A stretch of DNA of 9,977 bases. Origin: JASHVB01 sp049522565. GTDB taxonomy: Bacteria; Pseudomonadota; Alphaproteobacteria; Acetobacterales; Acetobacteraceae. The notes beneath the pieces are model-generated. The model searched no databases and was not told where the DNA came from. It saw only the letters and a program-made list of their open reading frames with translations. Both the position numbers and the translations under genes were made by a program. Shown in pieces: positions 7,001 through 9,977 of this stretch (positions are counted from its first letter, which is position 1; each line of letters opens with the position of its first letter). The stretch is from positions 1 through 9,977 of the forward strand of contig JBEKNT010000251.1 in the NCBI GenBank assembly GCA_049522565.1, read 5' to 3'.

Positions 7001-7101
7001 GGCACGCCCCACGTCGTGGCCAAGCTTGACCCGGCCTTCTATACCGGCACCGTGCCGCGACAGATGGCCGGGTCAAGTCCGGCCATGACGCGGGGCGTGC
7101 C
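7001..7101. repeat. Long inverted repeat, copy D, upstream of pdxA
   Basis: Arms 7001-7036 and 7066-7101 are inverted repeats matching at 31 of 36 positions. The 29-base spacer contains its own CGGCAC/GTGCCG hairpin. The right arm carries CCGGCCATGACGCGGGG followed by GTTGCGA, which ties it to copies A and B. It fills much of the 240-base gap between the FAD oxidoreductase and pdxA and ends 44 bases before the pdxA start. It may mark an mRNA processing or attenuation point. Confidence 0.85.
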
Positions 7102-7135
7102 GTTGCGACGAAGACGCCCCAGCCGCGGCACCGAC

Positions 7136-7140
7136 GGAGG
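7136..7140 (+). promoter_or_regulatory. Ribosome binding site supporting the GTG start of pdxA
   Basis: A consensus GGAGG lies 5 bases before the GTG at 7146. It decides the start, because no ATG gives a complete N-terminus: the next ATG (7176) would cut into the conserved TMGDPAG motif. Confidence 0.8.
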
Positions 7141-7145
7141 ACATC

Positions 7146-8180
<1,035 letters not shown>

Positions 8181-8248
8181 TCCTGATCAATGGCGGCGCC
8201 CGACCGATGTGGCAGGCTGGCGTCTCAATGATTGGTGGAGACACCGCC

Positions 8249-8668
8249 ATGAATCGCGAAATGTTGGAGATTATCCGCCATCAGAAGCCGTTGACGTTGC
8301 CGCCCGACAGCACGGTGCAGGAAGCCTGCAAGCGGATGTATTCCCGCAAGGTCGGCGCCGTGCTGGTGGTCAACGAGCGAACCCGGCTGCTGGGCATCTT
8401 CACCGGCCGCGACGCCGTGCGGGTACTGGCCAAAGGCAAGGACCCGGCAGCGACCGTTCTCAAGAACGTGATGACGAAGAAGCCGGCAAGCATGCCGCCT
8501 CACTCCACCGCGATCGAGGCGTTGCGCCTGATGCGCGACGGTGGCTTCCGCCATGTGCCGGTGGTGCAGGAGGACGTGGTCATCGGCGTCGTCTCGCGCG
8601 GTGACTTCCGCGGGCTGGAGCAGGACCGGCTGGATGAAGAGACCGGGATTTGGGAACGGATGCGGTAA
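8249..8668 (+). CDS. Two-CBS-domain protein
   Basis: A 139-residue stand-alone tandem CBS (Bateman) module, with repeat one at about 12-66 (ending in the GIFTGRDAVR region) and repeat two at about 74-128 (VMTKKP through VIGVVSRGDF). CBS pairs bind adenine nucleotides such as AMP, ATP or NADH and act as energy sensors, usually for partner proteins. The C-terminal GLEQDRLDEETGIWERMR tail recurs in alphaproteobacterial members. I chose the ATG at 8249, with GTGGAG about 9 bases upstream; earlier in-frame starts from 8177 add residues unlike the family. It follows pdxA by 68 bases in the same direction and may share its transcript. The partner is unknown. Confidence 0.88.
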   Translation: MNREMLEIIRHQKPLTLPPDSTVQEACKRMYSRKVGAVLVVNERTRLLGIFTGRDAVRVLAKGKDPAATVLKNVMTKKPASMPPHSTAIEALRLMRDGGFRHVPVVQEDVVIGVVSRGDFRGLEQDRLDEETGIWERMR

Positions 8669-8674
8669 CCCGGA

Positions 8675-8703
8675 AACCTCTCCCGCCGGCGGCGGGAGAG
8701 GTT
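8675..8703. terminator. Bidirectional hairpin between convergent genes
   Basis: A perfect 13-bp stem (8675-8687 / 8691-8703) with a 3-base loop lies between the CBS gene stop (8668) and the stop of the minus-strand gene (8707). It starts with AA and ends with TT but has no long T tract. Its CCTCTCCCGC core is the same as in the hairpins at 3769-3861, so a dispersed repeat seems to serve as terminator here. Confidence 0.7.
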
Positions 8704-8706
8704 CGC

Positions 8707-9102
8707 TTACTTCCGTCGTAGCAGGTTCACCACCAGCCGCAGCATCGGCACCAGCACTGTCGCCAGTGCGAAGCTGCTGACAGCACTTTCCAACGCCCGT
8801 TGACGCACCTGGAGCGCCTCCATCTCCACGCGACCGGGTGAGGACCGTACCATCAACAGGACGAGAAAGGCGGCGATGACCAGGTCCACGCCGGCGATCG
8901 CTGCCGCCGCGCCCGAGGTGCCCCAGCCGACGCTTTCGCGCAGCCAAAACCAAGCGGCGACATGGGCAAACGCCAATGCCCACCCCAGGAACATCAGCCC
9001 AATCAGGCCGATCGCCAGGCGAACAGCGGTCCGCTGCATCTGCCGGCGCAGACGCAGCCCCTCCGCTTCCGCGGCGATCCGCGCCAGGCGGAGGGTGCGC
9101 AT
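8707..9102 (-). CDS. YqjE-like / phage_holin_3_6 superfamily membrane protein
   Basis: A 131-residue inner-membrane protein. A basic amphipathic N-terminus (1-25) is followed by hydrophobic segments at about 27-50 and 64-86. A charged stretch (RVEMEALQVRQR, 91-102) then leads to a third hydrophobic segment at about 106-127, ending in RRK. This resembles the Phage_holin_3_6/YqjE family found in many proteobacteria; the name does not imply a phage. Its start lies 3 bases after the stop of the YqjD-like gene, reproducing the yqjD-yqjE order of E. coli. The biochemical function is unknown; a stress or envelope role is inferred from the E. coli locus. Confidence 0.7.
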   Translation of the reverse strand: MRTLRLARIAAEAEGLRLRRQMQRTAVRLAIGLIGLMFLGWALAFAHVAAWFWLRESVGWGTSGAAAAIAGVDLVIAAFLVLLMVRSSPGRVEMEALQVRQRALESAVSSFALATVLVPMLRLVVNLLRRK

Positions 9103-9105
9103 CGC

Positions 9106-9375
9106 CTAGCGCATCGCCCGGCCGAGGACGTAACCGATCCCGGCGGCGATCAGGATCGCCACCAGCGGCGCCTCACGCACGCGGCCGGACACCGCCTCGG
9201 CCTGGTCGCGCACCACACCCGCCGCGCCATACACGGCGCTCTCGGCCCGACCCGCCGCCTCGGCGAGCGCCGGCGTGACCCGCTCCTTCATCAGCGCTTC
9301 CACCTGTTCGCGCAGCCGCGCGATCTGTGCCGTTGCGTCTTCCATCTTGCCCTTGGCATCGTCTGGATAGGCCAT
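9106..9375 (-). CDS. YqjD/ElaB-like (DUF883-type) tail-anchored membrane protein
   Basis: An 89-residue protein with a polar, coiled-coil-prone N-terminal part (about 10-65, Ala/Glu/Arg rich), a single C-terminal membrane helix (about 69-86) and the terminal GYVLGR motif typical of YqjD/ElaB proteins. In E. coli these are inner-membrane proteins made in stationary phase that bind ribosomes through the N-terminal part. A ribosome site AAAGGAA (complement of about 9382-9388) precedes the start by about 6 bases. It forms an operon with the downstream YqjE-like gene. Assignment is by architecture and neighbour; sequence identity to YqjD is probably low. Confidence 0.7.
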   Translation of the reverse strand: MAYPDDAKGKMEDATAQIARLREQVEALMKERVTPALAEAAGRAESAVYGAAGVVRDQAEAVSGRVREAPLVAILIAAGIGYVLGRAMR

Positions 9376-9548
9376 GCGAGATTCCTTTCGAGGATGGGCG
9401 GCCGATCAGCGCCAGGTAAGTGGCGGCAATCGGGCAATCCACGCCGCTCGGCTGCACGCTTGCGCGAGCATGGGTGCGAAACGCGGCACCCGCGCCCGCG
9501 ACGGCGCGGCGCGTCGATCCGCGTCGCCGCTGTGGTCCACCTCGAGGC

Positions 9549-9566
9549 CCCAACCACCCTGTTGGG
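9549..9566 (-). terminator. Weak hairpin after the EAL gene
   Basis: CCCAAC and GTTGGG pair in a 6-bp stem around a 6-base loop, 13 bases beyond the stop of the minus-strand EAL gene. There is no T tract, so a terminator role is only possible. The rest of the 9376-9579 gap shows nothing recognisable beyond the ribosome site of the YqjD-like gene and a GAGAATTCTC palindrome (9568-9577). Confidence 0.25.
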
Positions 9567-9579
9567 AGAGAATTCTCCG

Positions 9580-9977
9580 TCAGGCCACGAGAGCGGCCTG
9601 CCGCAGCAGATCCGCGATCGGCGGCATGGTTCGTAGCATGGCGGGAATGTCCCGCAAAGGAACCGGCCGGCTGAACAGGTAGCCCTGGATGCCGGAGCAC
9701 CCCGCCTCCGCCAACGCGCAAAGCTGCTCGCGGGTTTCCACGCCCTCGGCCGTGGTGGCCATGCCGAGATCGCGGCTCAGCGTAATCACCGCGCGGATGA
9801 TCGCGCCGCAGTCGCCCTGCTTGCCGAGTTCGCGGACAAAGGACTGGTCGATCTTGATCCGGTCGAACGGGAACCGCCGCAAATAGCTCAGCGACGAATA
9901 ACCCGTGCCGAAATCGTCCATGGCAATGCTGACACCGATGCTGCGTAGCTCGTGCAACGTCGCCAGCGTCGCCACGG
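9580..9977 (-). CDS. EAL-domain protein, C-terminal part (c-di-GMP phosphodiesterase)
   Basis: Only the last about 132 residues are in the window; the gene runs off the right edge. The segment is the C-terminal half of an EAL domain, which hydrolyses cyclic di-GMP to pGpG. Visible signature elements are DDFGTGYSSLSYL (metal-binding Asp pair), FDRIKIDQSFV (catalytic-type Lys), TTAEGVET (the second Glu motif) and IQGYLFSRP (conserved Gln). All look intact, so the domain is probably active. The EAL motif itself and any GGDEF, PAS or sensor domain lie outside. The GTG at 9975 is an internal valine codon, not a start. It ends at a TGA at 9580-9582 and is on the same strand as the YqjD/YqjE pair, 204 bases upstream of it. 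Confidence 0.92.
   Translation of the reverse strand, partial: VATLATLHELRSIGVSIAMDDFGTGYSSLSYLRRFPFDRIKIDQSFVRELGKQGDCGAIIRAVITLSRDLGMATTAEGVETREQLCALAEAGCSGIQGYLFSRPVPLRDIPAMLRTMPPIADLLRQAALVA

Noticed and set aside
8707..9102. Prophage holin and therefore a phage remnant
   Set aside because: The family name is misleading: the gene is paired with a YqjD-like gene as in E. coli, and no phage genes or attachment sites are nearby.
9376..9579. Possible small gene between the EAL and YqjD-like genes
   Set aside because: Frames crossing it have no ribosome site or family resemblance, and continue into the flanking genes as shadows.

Overview
The window is GC-rich bacterial chromosome with dense, mostly plus-strand genes, GC-biased third codon positions and palindromic intergenic repeats built around GGCCATGACRCGG. 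Together these suggest an alphaproteobacterium, possibly Acetobacteraceae/Rhodospirillales. That placement is an inference from style and protein families; no rRNA or other phylogenetic marker is present.

Layout. Positions 1-519 hold no supportable gene and contain an imperfect inverted repeat. From 520 to 3766 three genes overlap by 4 bases at each junction (ATGA): an APH/methylthioribose-kinase-like phosphotransferase, a divergent enolase paralog, and a D-2-hydroxyacid dehydrogenase. A pair of inverted hairpin repeats (3769-3861) separates them from a four-carbon acid sugar kinase (DUF1537/OtnK-DtnK family, 3868-4884). A second, very long inverted repeat (4923-5029) precedes a COG2509-type FAD-dependent oxidoreductase (5256-6905). 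A third (7001-7101) precedes a PdxA2-type dehydrogenase (7146-8180), which is followed by a two-CBS-domain protein (8249-8668). A strong hairpin (8675-8703) closes the plus-strand block. On the minus strand are a YqjD-like/YqjE-like membrane protein pair (9375 to 8707) and the C-terminal part of an EAL-domain (c-di-GMP phosphodiesterase) protein running off the right edge.

How the genes may work together. DUF1537 kinases and PdxA2 are an established pair in tetronate catabolism: C4 phosphorylation, then oxidative decarboxylation to dihydroxyacetone phosphate. Here the pair sits beside a second kinase, an NAD-type 2-hydroxyacid dehydrogenase and an enolase paralog. The paralog keeps the metal, phosphate and lysine catalytic residues but has lost the active-site histidine (Ala366) and carries Glu-to-Asp at another active-site position (Asp165). 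The simplest reading is a catabolic module for a phosphorylated acid sugar in which the enolase fold works on something other than 2-phosphoglycerate. This is the most interesting feature of the window and, as far as I know, not a described pathway. No transporter or regulator is visible, so the locus probably extends to the left.
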